DNA of 64,000 nucleotides from Pseudomonas viridiflava (lineage in GTDB: Bacteria; Pseudomonadota; Gammaproteobacteria; Pseudomonadales; Pseudomonadaceae): positions 558,001 through 622,000 of the forward strand of contig NZ_UUOC01000001.1 of the NCBI RefSeq assembly GCF_900590755.1, given 5' to 3'. The notes beneath the pieces were generated by a model, which searched no databases, was not told the DNA's origin, and saw only the letters and a program-made list of their open reading frames with translations. Both the position numbers and the translations under genes were made by a program. This document shows, one piece after another, positions 36,509-46,239 of this stretch; position 1 is the stretch's first letter; each line of letters begins with the position of its first letter.

Positions 36509-37293
36509 GCTTCGCCACTGCTGATTACCGCGTGACCATTCACGGCAGGACTATTCTCGACGGGCTGGCGGTAACCGCCGCTGCGGGCCGGACCCTGGCA
36601 TTGCTGGGTGCCAATGGCGCCGGCAAATCGACCTTCATGAAAGGCCTGTGCGGCCTGACCAAAGCCCATGGCTCGGCGACCATCGACGGCGTCGAGCTGC
36701 TCAGCGCTTCGCCCACCGCCCGCGCACAACTGATCGGTTATGTAGCCCAGGATCTGGCGCATCTGGACGTGCGCCTGTCCACCTACGAGCTGCTGCTCCT
36801 GGCGCAACATGGCAACGCGCGGGGCTGGGCCACCGGCAAAGACGCCCAGCGCAAGGCCAGTGAGATGCTTGAGTTGCTGGGTTTGCAACGTTTTGCCGAA
36901 TGCCAGCCGGGGCAATTGTCCGGCGGTGAGCGGCAGATGATTTCCCTGGCCCTGGCCTTGGTGCGCAGCCCTCGTCTGTTGCTGCTGGACGAGCCGACTT
37001 CGGCGCTGGACCTGGCCAATCAGTTGCAGATCCTCGATGCGGTCAACGCGTACACCCGCAAGGAGAACATCGTCACTCTGGCGATTTTCCACGACATGAA
37101 CCTGGCCAGTCGTTATGCCGACGACACCCTGATGCTGCATCACGGCCACGTGCATTGCAGCGGCCCGACGCGCAGCACGCTGACTCCGGAAAACCTGGCC
37201 CATGTGTATGGCGTGGACTGCCGGGCCATCAGCGTTGATGACGGGGCGTTTACGGCGATTTATCCGGTGTCGGTGTTGAGGGCTGCGGGGTGA
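36505..37293 (+). CDS. Iron ABC transporter ATP-binding protein (FecE/FhuC-like)
   Basis: A 262-residue ATPase. Walker A GANGAGKST lies near residues 34-42, the LSGGERQM signature near 138, and Walker B LLLDEPTSALD near 158. It completes the three-gene ferric-siderophore-type importer. Confidence 0.92.
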   Translation: MSFATADYRVTIHGRTILDGLAVTAAAGRTLALLGANGAGKSTFMKGLCGLTKAHGSATIDGVELLSASPTARAQLIGYVAQDLAHLDVRLSTYELLLLAQHGNARGWATGKDAQRKASEMLELLGLQRFAECQPGQLSGGERQMISLALALVRSPRLLLLDEPTSALDLANQLQILDAVNAYTRKENIVTLAIFHDMNLASRYADDTLMLHHGHVHCSGPTRSTLTPENLAHVYGVDCRAISVDDGAFTAIYPVSVLRAAG

Positions 37294-37533
37294 GTGAAGT
37301 GGCTTGAATTTTAATGCGCTCCCATGTGGGAGCGGTGCTTGCCCGCGATAAGGCTGGACGCGATTCTGCAGGTCAAACAACGAAAACCTCATCGCGGGCA
37401 ACCAAGAATCTCCCACAGAACTGACGGCGTGCGGGGTCTTCTGTAGGAGCTGCCGAAGGCTGCGAATCGGTAGCCGCCTTCGCAGCTTTCGGCAGCTCCT
37501 ACCCTGATTCACGTAGCGCCGACCATCGCCGCA
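37294..37533. repeat. Family C-variant and family A REPINs
   Basis: A degraded C-type element runs from TGTGGGAGCGGTGCTTGCCC (37325) to CTCCCACAG (37417), and a family A pair from CTGTAGGAGCTGCCGAAGGC (37441) to about 37503. No gene. Confidence 0.8.
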
Positions 37534-37861
37534 GTTGATCTTGATCTGCTGTTGATCTGGCTTTTGATCTGGCTTTTGATCTTAGGCGCCCCGTCAAACC
37601 ACGCTGGCCGGAATTCGATGTTGAGGCGTGGGGCAAACCGGCAGGGATGCCGGTTTAGCCGCCCCAGGCCATGGATGGCCGTTGGCGGCGGCCCCATGCA
37701 TCAATGTCGGATTACGGGCATGCCGAGCGACAGCAAGGGACCGAGTGGTGGGACAAGAGCGCTTTGCTTACTTTTGACTGGGCCGGCATTCCGGCTCTAT
37801 CAAAAGTGAGGCGCCGTAAGGGCGCAACCATAACTCGCCGTTACCTAGCTAATGGATATGT
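37534..37861 (+). repeat. Long structured repeat element, copy 1 of 3
   Basis: The element starts with repeats of TTGATCTGG, continues through ATCTTAGGCGCCCCGTCAAA, then a perfect hairpin (AAACCGGCA...TGCCGGTTT near 37634-37656), and a stem CTTTTGA...TCAAAAG around 37770-37806, ending at GGATATG. A frame from 37704 encodes MSDYGHAERQQGTEWWDKSA and continues to 37976; the part GTEWW-KS-LLTF is also found in copies 2 and 3. Whether this is translated is unknown. Confidence 0.8.
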
Positions 37862-38115
37862 ACACCAGAGCTGCCTCACCAATACGCAGCACATGCGAGC
37901 TAATGGATATGCACACAAAAAGAGGTACTCCACAAAGACGCAGGACATGCCGTCCACCCCCTCATTTTCGCAATAAAGCACTTTTGCGCCGCCAATATGT
38001 GCCCGCTTCGTTTATCAAACTGCCAGTACATTAAGCCCATGGTCCTGCAGAGCGACCTACAACAAAAATATCCAGCTCGCTTATAAAAATCTGCCAACCA
38101 TCGGGAGTCCTTCAC
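37862..38115. promoter_or_regulatory. Leader region of the polyamine-type binding-protein gene
   Basis: From 37938 to 38115 this leader is homologous to 41035-41215 upstream of the permease genes. Shared blocks include ACGCAGGACATGCCGT, CGCAATAAAGCACTT and GCAGAGCGACC, plus the ribosome site CGGGAGTC. TTATAA at 38081-38086 is a possible -10 element. Confidence 0.6.
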
Positions 38116-39168
38116 ATGACAGCATCCAGTATCCGCACCTTCAAGCTGGCGAGCCTGGCTATCCTCATTGGCAGCGCCAACATGGCATTTGCTGAAGACA
38201 TCACCTTTGTGTCCCAGGGCGGTGCTTATCAAGAAGCGCAGAGCAAGGCCATCCTGGAGCCTGCAGCGAAAAACCTCGGGCTGACGCTCAAGCAAGACAG
38301 CTCGCCCAAGGCTTACCCCATCATCAAGACCCAGATCGAGAGCGGCAAAGTCACCTGGGACGTCGTGGATCTGCCCACCGGCGACTGCATCCGTGGCGAG
38401 CAGGAAGGCCTGTTCGAAAAACTCGACCTGGCGTTGATCCCCAACGCTGCGCAATTGCCAGCCGAGCTCAAAGACGACTACAGCGTCGGCTACATCAGCT
38501 ACTCCACGGTCCTGGCGTATCGCACCGATGCCTTCAAGGGCAAGGCCGCCCCGCAAACCTGGGCGGATTTCTGGGATACCAAGAAATTCCCTGGCCAGCG
38601 CTCCCTGCGTAACCTGCCGCGCCCGACCCTGGAAATAGCCTTGATGGCGGACGGCGTCGCGCCAGACAAGCTCTACCCGCTGGATGTGGAGCGCGCCTTC
38701 AAGAAGCTGGAAGAAATCAAACCGCACATCGCCACCTGGTGGACCTCCGGTGGGCAATCGGCGCAGCTGATCAGCGACGGCGAAGTGGACATGATTCAGG
38801 CCTGGAACGGCCGCATCACCGCCGTACAAGCCGATGGCGCACCCGTGGCGTTCGATTACGGCAATGGCGTGCTGGAAACCAACTCCCTCTGCGTACTCAA
38901 AGGCTCCCCGCATAAAGACGCGGCGATGAAGTTCGTCAACGAAGCCATCAGCGCCAAGCTGCAAGCGGCCTTGCCGATGATCATCGATTACGGCCCACTC
39001 AACCCGGAAGCCTTCAAGACCGGCACCATCCCTGCCGAACGCGCCGCCAAACTGCCTTCGGCACCGCAGAACATCTCGCGTCAGGCCTTGCTGTCAGCCA
39101 AATGGTGGGCGTCTGCCGAAGGTGTGAAAGCCGAAGAACGCTGGTTGGCCTTCGTTCAGAAGAAGTAA
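38116..39168 (+). CDS. Polyamine/aminobutyrate-type periplasmic binding protein (PotD-like)
   Basis: A 350-residue binding protein with a signal peptide ending at FAEDI (about residue 24-26). The mature sequence FVSQGGAYQEAQSKAILEPA, WDVVDLPTGDCIRGEQEGLF and TWWTSGGQSAQLISDGEVDM fits the polyamine/GABA-like PotD/PotF family. Its partners, permeases and ATPase, are encoded at 41279-43006 and 44883-45968, separated from it by a chemoreceptor gene and a gabD gene. Ligand unproven: polyamine, 4-aminobutyrate or aminovalerate are the obvious candidates given gabD and gabT. Confidence 0.87.
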   Translation: MTASSIRTFKLASLAILIGSANMAFAEDITFVSQGGAYQEAQSKAILEPAAKNLGLTLKQDSSPKAYPIIKTQIESGKVTWDVVDLPTGDCIRGEQEGLFEKLDLALIPNAAQLPAELKDDYSVGYISYSTVLAYRTDAFKGKAAPQTWADFWDTKKFPGQRSLRNLPRPTLEIALMADGVAPDKLYPLDVERAFKKLEEIKPHIATWWTSGGQSAQLISDGEVDMIQAWNGRITAVQADGAPVAFDYGNGVLETNSLCVLKGSPHKDAAMKFVNEAISAKLQAALPMIIDYGPLNPEAFKTGTIPAERAAKLPSAPQNISRQALLSAKWWASAEGVKAEERWLAFVQKK

Positions 39169-39312
39169 TCAGGCCGCACGCGCAACACGCACTTGATGCA
39201 GCGCTGACCCGGACCACATGGTTCGGGTCACGTTTCGTTGCGCGCGTGTCATTTTCCTGTTCAGCCCCGTGCGGGTTCGATGAACAGGGCGGGCTTTCGG
39301 GGATGACTGCTC

Positions 39313-40953
39313 ATGAACACTTTCAAGAATCTGCGCCTTTCGGCCAAGCTGGCCATCGCCTTTATCTTTTTTTCGATGATCACCGTGGTCATTGGCCTGA
39401 TGGGCATGGCGGGCAACAAGAAACTCAGCGACATGATGCAGGACCTGCAAAGCAACACCATCGTGTCGATCAACACCGTAAACGAACTGTTCAATACCGC
39501 GTTGTTTCACAACCGCACTCTGTACTTTCTGCTCTCGCAAAAAGCCGACAACGCTACCGATGGCGAACTGACCGAAACCATCGAGCTGCTCAACGCCCGA
39601 CAGAACTCGGTCAACGCCACTCTCGCCACCTATCAGGCGCAACACCTTGATGAAGAAAGCAGCGCCGCCCGGGACAAGCTCAAGGCCGACTGGGACAAAT
39701 ACACCGGTCAGGTGCAGGAGTTTTTCACCGCCATCAAAGGCGATAACTACCCGCTGGCGAAACGACTGCTTAACGGCAAACTGCGCATCAGTTTCGTGCA
39801 GATCCAGAAAGATGCCGACAATATCGTCAGCACCAACGTAGCCCAGGCGAAAACAGCCGAGCAGGACGGCAATAGCCTGATTCGCCTGCTTAACTTTTCA
39901 ATGCTCGGCGGTATCGCGCTGGCGTTTATCCTGGCGCTGGTGCTGGGCATGCTCATCACTCGCTCTATCACCCGCCCCATCGCCCGGGCAGTGCTTACCG
40001 CACAACGGGTCGCCGATGGCGACCTGACATTGCAGATCCAGGTGGACAGCAAGGATGAAACCGGCCAGTTGCTGCAAGCCTTGCATACCATGCAGAACAA
40101 CCTCAAAGCCACGGTTGGCGCGATCAGCGATGCGTCGAGCCGGTTGGGCATTGCCGCCGGGGATCTGAGCCATATCACCCAGGCCACGGGCAACGGCCTG
40201 ACCCGGCAAAACGGTGAAATCCAGCAGGCTGCTACCGCCGTAACCCAGATGACCGCCGCCGTCGATGAGGTCGCCCGCAACGCGGTGTCCACCTCTCAGG
40301 TTTCTCAGGAAACAGACACCCGCACCCAGAACGGCCAGGCCAAGGTGCAGCAGGCGATTGAGTCCATTGAAAGCATGGTCCTGGAAATGACCGCGTCATC
40401 GACCATGGTCGGTGATCTGGTGACCCGAACCCGAGCCATCGCCAGCGTGCTGGACGTGATTCGCTCCATCGCCGAGCAGACCAACCTGCTGGCCCTCAAC
40501 GCAGCCATCGAAGCGGCTCGCGCAGGCGAACAAGGCCGTGGCTTTGCGGTGGTGGCCGATGAGGTTCGCGCCCTGGCGCACCGCACTCAGGCGTCTACCG
40601 GGGAAATCGAAGACATGATTGGCGCCGTGCAGCAGAGCGCTCAACAGGCCGCAGGCGCGATGAGCACCACTCAGGAACTGGCCAACCAGACCCGTGGCCT
40701 GGCTCGGGATGCCGGTGGCGCACTGCAAGCGATTGCCGAAGGGGTTGCGCAGATTTCCGACCGTAATCAGGTGATCGCCAGCGCATCGGAACAGCAGGCA
40801 CAAGTGGCACGGGAAGTGGATCGCAACCTGAGCAATATCCAGGGCCTGTCCACTGAAACCGCCGCAGGCGTTGAGCAGACCGGGGCTTCCAGTAAGGAGT
40901 TGTCCGGGCTGTCGGACTCACTGAACCTGCTGGTGGCGCGCTTTCGGCTGTAA
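39313..40953 (+). CDS. Methyl-accepting chemotaxis protein (four-helix-bundle sensor type)
   Basis: A 546-residue chemoreceptor. Helix 1 spans about residues 12-32, a periplasmic four-helix-bundle-type domain runs from 33 to about 190, helix 2 from about 196 to 217, then HAMP (218-270) and the signalling domain with tip [20 protein letters not shown] near 390-410. It lies between the polyamine-type binding-protein gene and its permeases, so it may report on the transported compound, directly or through the binding protein. GGGGAT upstream is a modest ribosome site. Confidence 0.9.
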   Translation: MNTFKNLRLSAKLAIAFIFFSMITVVIGLMGMAGNKKLSDMMQDLQSNTIVSINTVNELFNTALFHNRTLYFLLSQKADNATDGELTETIELLNARQNSVNATLATYQAQHLDEESSAARDKLKADWDKYTGQVQEFFTAIKGDNYPLAKRLLNGKLRISFVQIQKDADNIVSTNVAQAKTAEQDGNSLIRLLNFSMLGGIALAFILALVLGMLITRSITRPIARAVLTAQRVADGDLTLQIQVDSKDETGQLLQALHTMQNNLKATVGAISDASSRLGIAAGDLSHITQATGNGLTRQNGEIQQAATAVTQMTAAVDEVARNAVSTSQVSQETDTRTQNGQAKVQQAIESIESMVLEMTASSTMVGDLVTRTRAIASVLDVIRSIAEQTNLLALNAAIEAARAGEQGRGFAVVADEVRALAHRTQASTGEIEDMIGAVQQSAQQAAGAMSTTQELANQTRGLARDAGGALQAIAEGVAQISDRNQVIASASEQQAQVAREVDRNLSNIQGLSTETAAGVEQTGASSKELSGLSDSLNLLVARFRL

Positions 40954-41278
40954 AGCGCCAGCCCCTGAATTCAGGGCCTTCAACCAGGCTTTTCAACCAA
41001 CAGCCGCCCTGCAAGGCCCAAGATACAAGGGTCAACGCAGGACATGCCGTGCGCCTGCCCGATTACGCAATAAAGCACTTCGGCGCAGGGCATTTCAGCG
41101 GCTTCATTTGCTGGCATCTGGGTACATTACTGATTAGACGGTCCCGCAGAGCGACCCGAATTTATAACAGCAGGCCCGCTTTCAGCATCTGCCCCACCCT
41201 TCGGGAGTCTTCCATATGACAACACTCAAGCACTGCGCCCTCCGGCGCTTCAGCCAGACCTTGTGACGGGAGACAGAC
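40954..41278. promoter_or_regulatory. Duplicated leader upstream of the permease genes
   Basis: No full gene. From 41035 on it is a paralogue of the leader at 37938-38115, with the same block order and a similar length (181 against 178 bases to the ATG). TTATAA at 41162-41167 may be a -10 element. It ends with a short open frame listed separately. Confidence 0.65.
41216..41266 (+). pseudogene. 16-codon leader ORF, probable relic of a binding-protein gene start
   Basis: ATG at 41216 follows CGGGAGTCTTCCAT, the same ribosome site arrangement as the binding-protein gene at 38116 (CGGGAGTCCTTCAC). It encodes MTTLKHCALRRFSQTL and stops at 41266, 12 bases before the permease ATG. It looks like the 5' stump of a lost duplicate of the binding-protein gene, or a leader peptide. 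Translation may couple to the permease gene, whose GGGAG ribosome site directly follows. Confidence 0.4.
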
Positions 41279-42208
41279 ATGTCCAATGCTTATCTCGCCA
41301 AATCCGTGCCTGACGCAGGCAACGAGCAGCGCCAGCCGCCCATGACCAGCAGCGACGCCCTAGCCCGCGAAGAGCGCAAGGAAAACACCTCGATGATGCT
41401 GCTGCTCACCCCGGCACTGTTCATGGTGGTAGTGCTGCTGATCCTGCCGATGTGCTGGCTGGCCTTTCAATCAGTGCAGACCGAGGAAGGCTTCTCCCTG
41501 GCCAACTACGTGCGCATCTTCGAAGAGCGTATTTACTGGGACACCTTTGTCCTGACCTTCAAGATCAGCCTGATCGTTACCGTGCTGTCGATTTTTCTCG
41601 GTTTCCCCATCGCCTATGCCGCCTCGCGCCTGCATGGCTTCTGGGCCAACCTGATCCTGATCTGCGTGATCATCCCGTTCTGGACCAGTGTGCTGGTGCG
41701 CTCCTACGCCTGGCTGGTGTTGCTGCAGCGCCGGGGGCTAGTCAACCAGACGCTGATGGACCTGGGCATCATCGATCAACCGCTGAACCTGATGCATAAC
41801 ACCACCGGCACGGTGATCGGCACGCTCCACGTGATGCTGCCGTTCATGGTGCTGCCACTGTATTCGGTGATGAAAAAGATCCCTCAGGACTTGATGCAAG
41901 CCTCGGAAAGCCTGGGCGCCAAGCCCTTCTACACCTTCCGCCGGGTGTTCTTGCCCATGGCTGCGCCGGGGATCATGGCCGGTTCGATTCTGGTCTTCGT
42001 TATCTGCCTGGGCTTCTTCATCACCCCTGAACTGCTGGGCGGTGGTCGCACGATCCTGGTGTCGATGCTGGTGCAGCGCAACGTCGAGCTCTACCACGCC
42101 TGGGGCGCCGCGAGCGCGGTAGGTCTGGTGCTGCTGTTGGTGGTGTTCCTGATTTTCTGGGGTATCAACAAGTTCATCCCTATCGAACGCATCCTGGGAG
42201 CGCGCTAA
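41279..42208 (+). CDS. Polyamine-type ABC transporter permease (PotB/PotH-like)
   Basis: A 309-residue inner-membrane permease with about six helices plus an extended, polar N-terminus (residues 1-38). The EAA-type loop MQASESLGAKPFYTFRRVFL near residue 205-225 is diagnostic. GGGAG lies six bases before the ATG. It forms a heterodimer with the PotC-like protein encoded next, which begins right after its TAA (TAAATG). Confidence 0.92.
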   Translation: MSNAYLAKSVPDAGNEQRQPPMTSSDALAREERKENTSMMLLLTPALFMVVVLLILPMCWLAFQSVQTEEGFSLANYVRIFEERIYWDTFVLTFKISLIVTVLSIFLGFPIAYAASRLHGFWANLILICVIIPFWTSVLVRSYAWLVLLQRRGLVNQTLMDLGIIDQPLNLMHNTTGTVIGTLHVMLPFMVLPLYSVMKKIPQDLMQASESLGAKPFYTFRRVFLPMAAPGIMAGSILVFVICLGFFITPELLGGGRTILVSMLVQRNVELYHAWGAASAVGLVLLLVVFLIFWGINKFIPIERILGAR

Positions 42209-43006
42209 ATGAAACTGGTTGCCTATCTGCGTCAGGTCCGCCCTTCCCACGCGCTGTTCACCGTGCTGGTGGCCGCGATTCTGCTGTACCTGATCCTGCC
42301 GGTGCTGATTGTGGTGCCGATGTCGTTCTCCGAAGCCCGCTTCCTGCAATTCCCGCCCAAGGAATGGTCGCTGCGCTGGTATGAGGCGTTCTTCCAGAGC
42401 GCTGAGTGGATGTCGGCGGCGCGGGTCAGCCTGATTACGGCGGCAGTCACGACGGTGGTCAGCCTGCCGGTGGGCATGGCCGCGGCCTATGCCATCAACA
42501 GCTCCAGCCTGAAGGTGGTGCGCACCCTGCAAATCATCCTGCTGTTGCCGATGATGGTGCCGATCATCCTGATCGCTGCCGGGGTGTTTTTCGTGTACGC
42601 CCGGATCGGCCTGATCAGCACCATGACCGGTCTGATTCTGGCGCACATCATGCTGGCGCTGCCTTACGTGATCATCGCCCTGCTGGCGGGCCTGCGAAAT
42701 TTCGACATGTCTCAGGAAATGGTCGCCCGCAGCCTGGGCATGAATCGCTTCCGGGCATTCATGGCCGTGACCCTGCCGCAGATCAAGCCGAGCCTGGTTT
42801 CGGCGACCCTGTTCGCCTTCATCACTTCGCTGGATGAAACCGTGGTCGCGCTGTTCATTTCCGGGGGCGACAACCAGACCCTGACCAAACGCATGTTCAC
42901 CGCCCTGCGTGACGAAATCGACCCGACCATCGCGGCCATCAGCTCGATCCTGATCCTGGCGTCGCTGCTGCTGGTAGTGATTGCGGGGCGTAATAAACCG
43001 AGTTGA
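42209..43006 (+). CDS. Polyamine-type ABC transporter permease (PotC/PotI-like)
   Basis: A 265-residue inner-membrane permease with six helices and the coupling loop MVARSLGMNRFRAFMAVTLP near residue 170-190. It pairs with the preceding PotB-like protein. ITSLDETVVALFISGGD near 207-225 is typical of PotC/YdcV-type subunits. Confidence 0.92.
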   Translation: MKLVAYLRQVRPSHALFTVLVAAILLYLILPVLIVVPMSFSEARFLQFPPKEWSLRWYEAFFQSAEWMSAARVSLITAAVTTVVSLPVGMAAAYAINSSSLKVVRTLQIILLLPMMVPIILIAAGVFFVYARIGLISTMTGLILAHIMLALPYVIIALLAGLRNFDMSQEMVARSLGMNRFRAFMAVTLPQIKPSLVSATLFAFITSLDETVVALFISGGDNQTLTKRMFTALRDEIDPTIAAISSILILASLLLVVIAGRNKPS

Positions 43007-43017
43007 ACCTGAAACCA

Positions 43018-43106
43018 GTGGGACCGGCTTTAGCCGGGAAGGCGGCATAACAGGCAACTTATTACAGTGACTGTAAGGGCCTATTCCCGGCTAAAGCCGG
43101 TCCCAC
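43018..43106. repeat. Family B REPIN
   Basis: GTGGGACCGGCTTTAGCCGG with inverted partner CCGGCTAAAGCCGGTCCCAC, between the PotC-like gene and gabD. About 150 further bases without features precede gabD. Confidence 0.9.
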
Positions 43107-43272
43107 AAGGTTGTATGCAGGCAGGAACGACACCCTCCACCCCCAGCACCATCTGCCGCCAGCACTTCAAATTCAGCATCTACCACCCGTTCCAGCAGCC
43201 ATCTCGGCATCGGTCGCTGGGCTGACATTTTTACAATGAGTCCATCGTTCGGACCCTCAAGGCACCCTGATC

Positions 43273-44733
43273 ATGTTGAAAAACACACTGCGTGACCCTT
43301 CTCTTCTCGTCGAACGCGCCTACGTCAATGGCGAGTGGATCGCTGCCGATGACGGCGCGACTCTGGACGTGACCAACCCCGCCAACGGCGACGTCATCGC
43401 CAAGGTTCCTGCGCTCCAGGCCGCTGAAACCCGTCGCGCCATCGATGCCGCTGAAGCGCGTTTCACCACTTGGCGGGAAGTCCCGGCCGCCGAGCGCGCC
43501 CGTTATCTGGAAGTCTGGTACGCGCTGATCATGGAAAACCAGGAAGACCTGGCCCTGATCATGACCGCCGAGCAAGGCAAGCCTTTGAGCGAATCCCGTG
43601 GCGAGATTGGCTACGGCGCCAGCTTCGTCAAATGGTTCGCCGAAGAGGCGCGTCGCATCTACGGCGACACCATTCCGGCACCGACTGCCGACCGCCGTAT
43701 CGTGGTGCTCAAGCAACCCATCGGGGTTGTCGCGGCGATCACGCCGTGGAACTTCCCCAACGCCATGATCACCCGCAAATGCGCGCCGGCGCTGGCAGCC
43801 GGTTGCACGGTGCTGGTCAAACCTTCGGAAATGACCCCACTGTCCGCCCTGGCCCTTGCGGTCCTGGCCGAACGGGCGGGCATCCCCGCTGGTGTGTTCA
43901 ACGTCCTGACGGGTCTGCCAGCTGGCGTCGGCGGCGAGATGACCAGCAACCCGGCGGTGCGCAAACTGTCATTCACCGGCTCGACCCGGGTCGGCCAACT
44001 GCTGATGAGCCAATGCTCCAGCACCATCAAGCGCCTGAGCCTGGAGCTGGGCGGCAACGCGCCGTTCATTGTGTTCGATGACGCCGATCTGGATCTGGCA
44101 ATTGCCGGGGTCATGGTCAGCAAATTCCGTAACGCCGGGCAAACCTGCGTCTGCGCCAACCGTATTCTGGTCCAGGAAGGCATCTACGACCGTTTCGCCG
44201 AGCGCCTGAGCCAGGCGGTTGCGCAGTTGAAAGTCGGCGACGGCCTGTCCGAAGGCGTGACCATTGGCCCGCTGATCAACGCCGCTGCCGTGGACAAAGT
44301 CAGCCATCACATCACTGATGCACTGGATAAAGGCGCCAGCGTGGCGATTGGCGGCAAGCCTCAGGGTGAAGGCCTGTACGTGCAGCCCACCGTGTTGCTG
44401 GACGCCACCACTGACATGCTGCTGGCCAGCGAAGAAACCTTCGGCCCGGTGGCTCCGCTGTTCCGCTTCAAGGATGAAGAACAGGCCCTGCGCATGGCCA
44501 ACGCCACGCCATACGGCCTGGGTGCCTACTACTTCACTCAGGACATCCGCCGCGCCTTCCGCGTGGGTGAGCGTCTGGAGTTCGGCATGGTCGGCCTCAA
44601 CACCGGGATCATCTCCATGGAAGTCGCGCCATTTGGCGGCATGAAGCAATCCGGCACCGGCCGCGAAGGTTCCAAGTACGGCCTGGACGAGTTCCTTGAG
44701 GTCAAGGCCTGGCACATCGGCGGCCTGGACTGA
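43273..44733 (+). CDS. gabD: Succinate-semialdehyde dehydrogenase
   Basis: A 486-residue aldehyde dehydrogenase that oxidises succinate (or glutarate) semialdehyde to the diacid with NAD(P)+, the last step of 4-aminobutyrate or aminovalerate breakdown. Catalytic cysteine 292 lies in GQTCVCANR and the general base glutamate 258 in LSLELGGNAP; the cofactor fingerprint FTGSTRVG and the PWNFPNAM segment are intact. Length and motifs fit GabD/DavD. It is placed between the transporter permeases and the transporter ATPase, so uptake and oxidation are co-regulated. Confidence 0.92.
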   Translation: MLKNTLRDPSLLVERAYVNGEWIAADDGATLDVTNPANGDVIAKVPALQAAETRRAIDAAEARFTTWREVPAAERARYLEVWYALIMENQEDLALIMTAEQGKPLSESRGEIGYGASFVKWFAEEARRIYGDTIPAPTADRRIVVLKQPIGVVAAITPWNFPNAMITRKCAPALAAGCTVLVKPSEMTPLSALALAVLAERAGIPAGVFNVLTGLPAGVGGEMTSNPAVRKLSFTGSTRVGQLLMSQCSSTIKRLSLELGGNAPFIVFDDADLDLAIAGVMVSKFRNAGQTCVCANRILVQEGIYDRFAERLSQAVAQLKVGDGLSEGVTIGPLINAAAVDKVSHHITDALDKGASVAIGGKPQGEGLYVQPTVLLDATTDMLLASEETFGPVAPLFRFKDEEQALRMANATPYGLGAYYFTQDIRRAFRVGERLEFGMVGLNTGIISMEVAPFGGMKQSGTGREGSKYGLDEFLEVKAWHIGGLD

Positions 44734-44882
44734 ACATCATCTGATCCAGTCTGGAACAAACCTGGCCGGGCAGCAGATCATACTTGCCCGGCCTCCCAAT
44801 ACGGCACGAACAGGCCTTGCGGCTGTGTTCAGATGACAGCAGATACGCCGACAGCTTCGGTGCCCTGCCAAGAGGATGCTTC

Positions 44883-45968
44883 ATGAATTTCACTGAAGGT
44901 TTTGAATCAGTCAGCGTCAATCAGGTGTGCAAGGATTACGGCAGCCTCAAAGCATTGAATAACGTCAGCCTCAAGGTCGAGGCTGGCGAGTTCATGTCCC
45001 TGCTGGGGCCTTCCGGCTCGGGCAAGACCACCTTGCTGAGCATCCTGGGCGGTTTTATAAGGGTCAGTTCCGGAAGCATTTATTTCGGCGAACGCGACGT
45101 CACGCTGATGCCGCCCCACAAACGCGAAATCGGCGTGGTGTTCCAGAACTACGCGCTGTTCCCGCACATGACAGTGGGCGAAAACGTCGCCTTCCCGTTG
45201 CGTGCCCGTGGGGAAAACGCAGCCAAAAGTAGGGATCGGGTCAAGCAGGCGCTGGCGACGGTGGAATTGAGCGGTTACGAAAACCGCTCCATCGCGGCAC
45301 TCTCCGGCGGACAGCGTCAGCGTGTGGCACTGGCCCGGGCGATTGTCTTCGAGCCCAAGCTGATCCTCATGGACGAACCCCTTTCAGCGCTGGACAAACA
45401 GCTGCGCGAAACCATGCAGATCGAACTGCGCGCCCTGCACAAACGCCTCGGCGCGACCATGATCTACGTGACCCACGACCAGCGTGAAGCCCTGACCATG
45501 AGCGACCGCATTGCGATCATGCGTGGCGGCCAACTGGTGCAGGTCGATACCCCGCGTCGCCTGCACGATCACCCGTCTGATGACTTCGTCGCCAGCTTCA
45601 TCGGCGAAAGCACCCTGGTGCCACTGCAACGGGGCGACAATGGCCTGACACTGGGCACCACCGCGCTGCGCACCACCCGACCGATCCCGCCTTCGGGGGA
45701 TGTATTCCTGGCCCTGCAATCGGAAAAACTGCTGCTGGACAACCCGGCATCCGGCCCGGAATGGAACCGCTTGAGCGGGCGTGTTGCCGACATCGTGTTC
45801 CAGGGCGAAAGCCTCAAAGTGTTCGTCGACCTGGACGGCGGCCCCACCGTCAGCCTGCGTCAGCCAAGCCACCACGAAGGCAACCTCAGCCTGCCGCCGA
45901 TTGGCTCGCCGATGCTTATGCGTCTGCATCCGGAAGATACGATTGTGGTGCCACGGGCGGTGGTTTGA
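44883..45968 (+). CDS. Polyamine-type ABC transporter ATP-binding protein (PotA/PotG-like)
   Basis: A 361-residue ATPase: Walker A GPSGSGKTT near residues 43-51, LSGGQRQR near 140, Walker B LILMDEPLSALD near 159, switch histidine in THD near 193, and a C-terminal TOBE regulatory domain from about residue 250. The ATG at 44883 is preceded by AGAGGA eight bases upstream; an open frame 33 codons earlier lacks homology. It energises the PotBC-like permeases of this locus even though gabD lies between the genes. Confidence 0.92.
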   Translation: MNFTEGFESVSVNQVCKDYGSLKALNNVSLKVEAGEFMSLLGPSGSGKTTLLSILGGFIRVSSGSIYFGERDVTLMPPHKREIGVVFQNYALFPHMTVGENVAFPLRARGENAAKSRDRVKQALATVELSGYENRSIAALSGGQRQRVALARAIVFEPKLILMDEPLSALDKQLRETMQIELRALHKRLGATMIYVTHDQREALTMSDRIAIMRGGQLVQVDTPRRLHDHPSDDFVASFIGESTLVPLQRGDNGLTLGTTALRTTRPIPPSGDVFLALQSEKLLLDNPASGPEWNRLSGRVADIVFQGESLKVFVDLDGGPTVSLRQPSHHEGNLSLPPIGSPMLMRLHPEDTIVVPRAVV

Positions 45969-46000
45969 TTCACCGTCAACATCGGTTGGTATGTATTTCA

Positions 46001-46075
46001 TGTAGGAGCTGCCGAAGGCTGCGAAAGCAATATTCCTGACACTCCGCTGTTCGCAGCCTTCGGCAGCTCCTACAG
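46001..46075. repeat. Family A REPIN
   Basis: TGTAGGAGCTGCCGAAGGCT and its partner AGCCTTCGGCAGCTCCTACA form a hairpin between the transporter ATPase gene and gabT. Confidence 0.9.
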
Positions 46076-46146
46076 AAACCGGTAAACCCAGCTTCAACAC
46101 CCCACAGCGAAATATTTCGTAACCTCCCCCTAAAACAGTCGATCAC

Positions 46147-46192
46147 AGCACTGGCCCGGGCAACTTCAGTGCTTGTGGTTTCGGCCAGTGCT
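46147..46192. promoter_or_regulatory. Inverted repeat upstream of gabT
   Basis: AGCACTGGCC at 46147-46156 pairs perfectly with GGCCAGTGCT at 46183-46192 (26-base spacer). A third AGTGCT lies inside at 46168-46173. It ends 47 bases before the gabT start and may be an operator for the locus regulator. Confidence 0.5.
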
Positions 46193-46239
46193 TATCCTGA
46201 TCACATCACCTGCCACCACCGGCGTTCACGGAGATTGAG

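Noticed and set aside
37704..37976. MSDYGHAE... frame of copy 1 as a confident protein-coding gene
   Set aside because: The frame continues into nonconserved flanking sequence and has no clear ribosome site; selection on it has not been shown.
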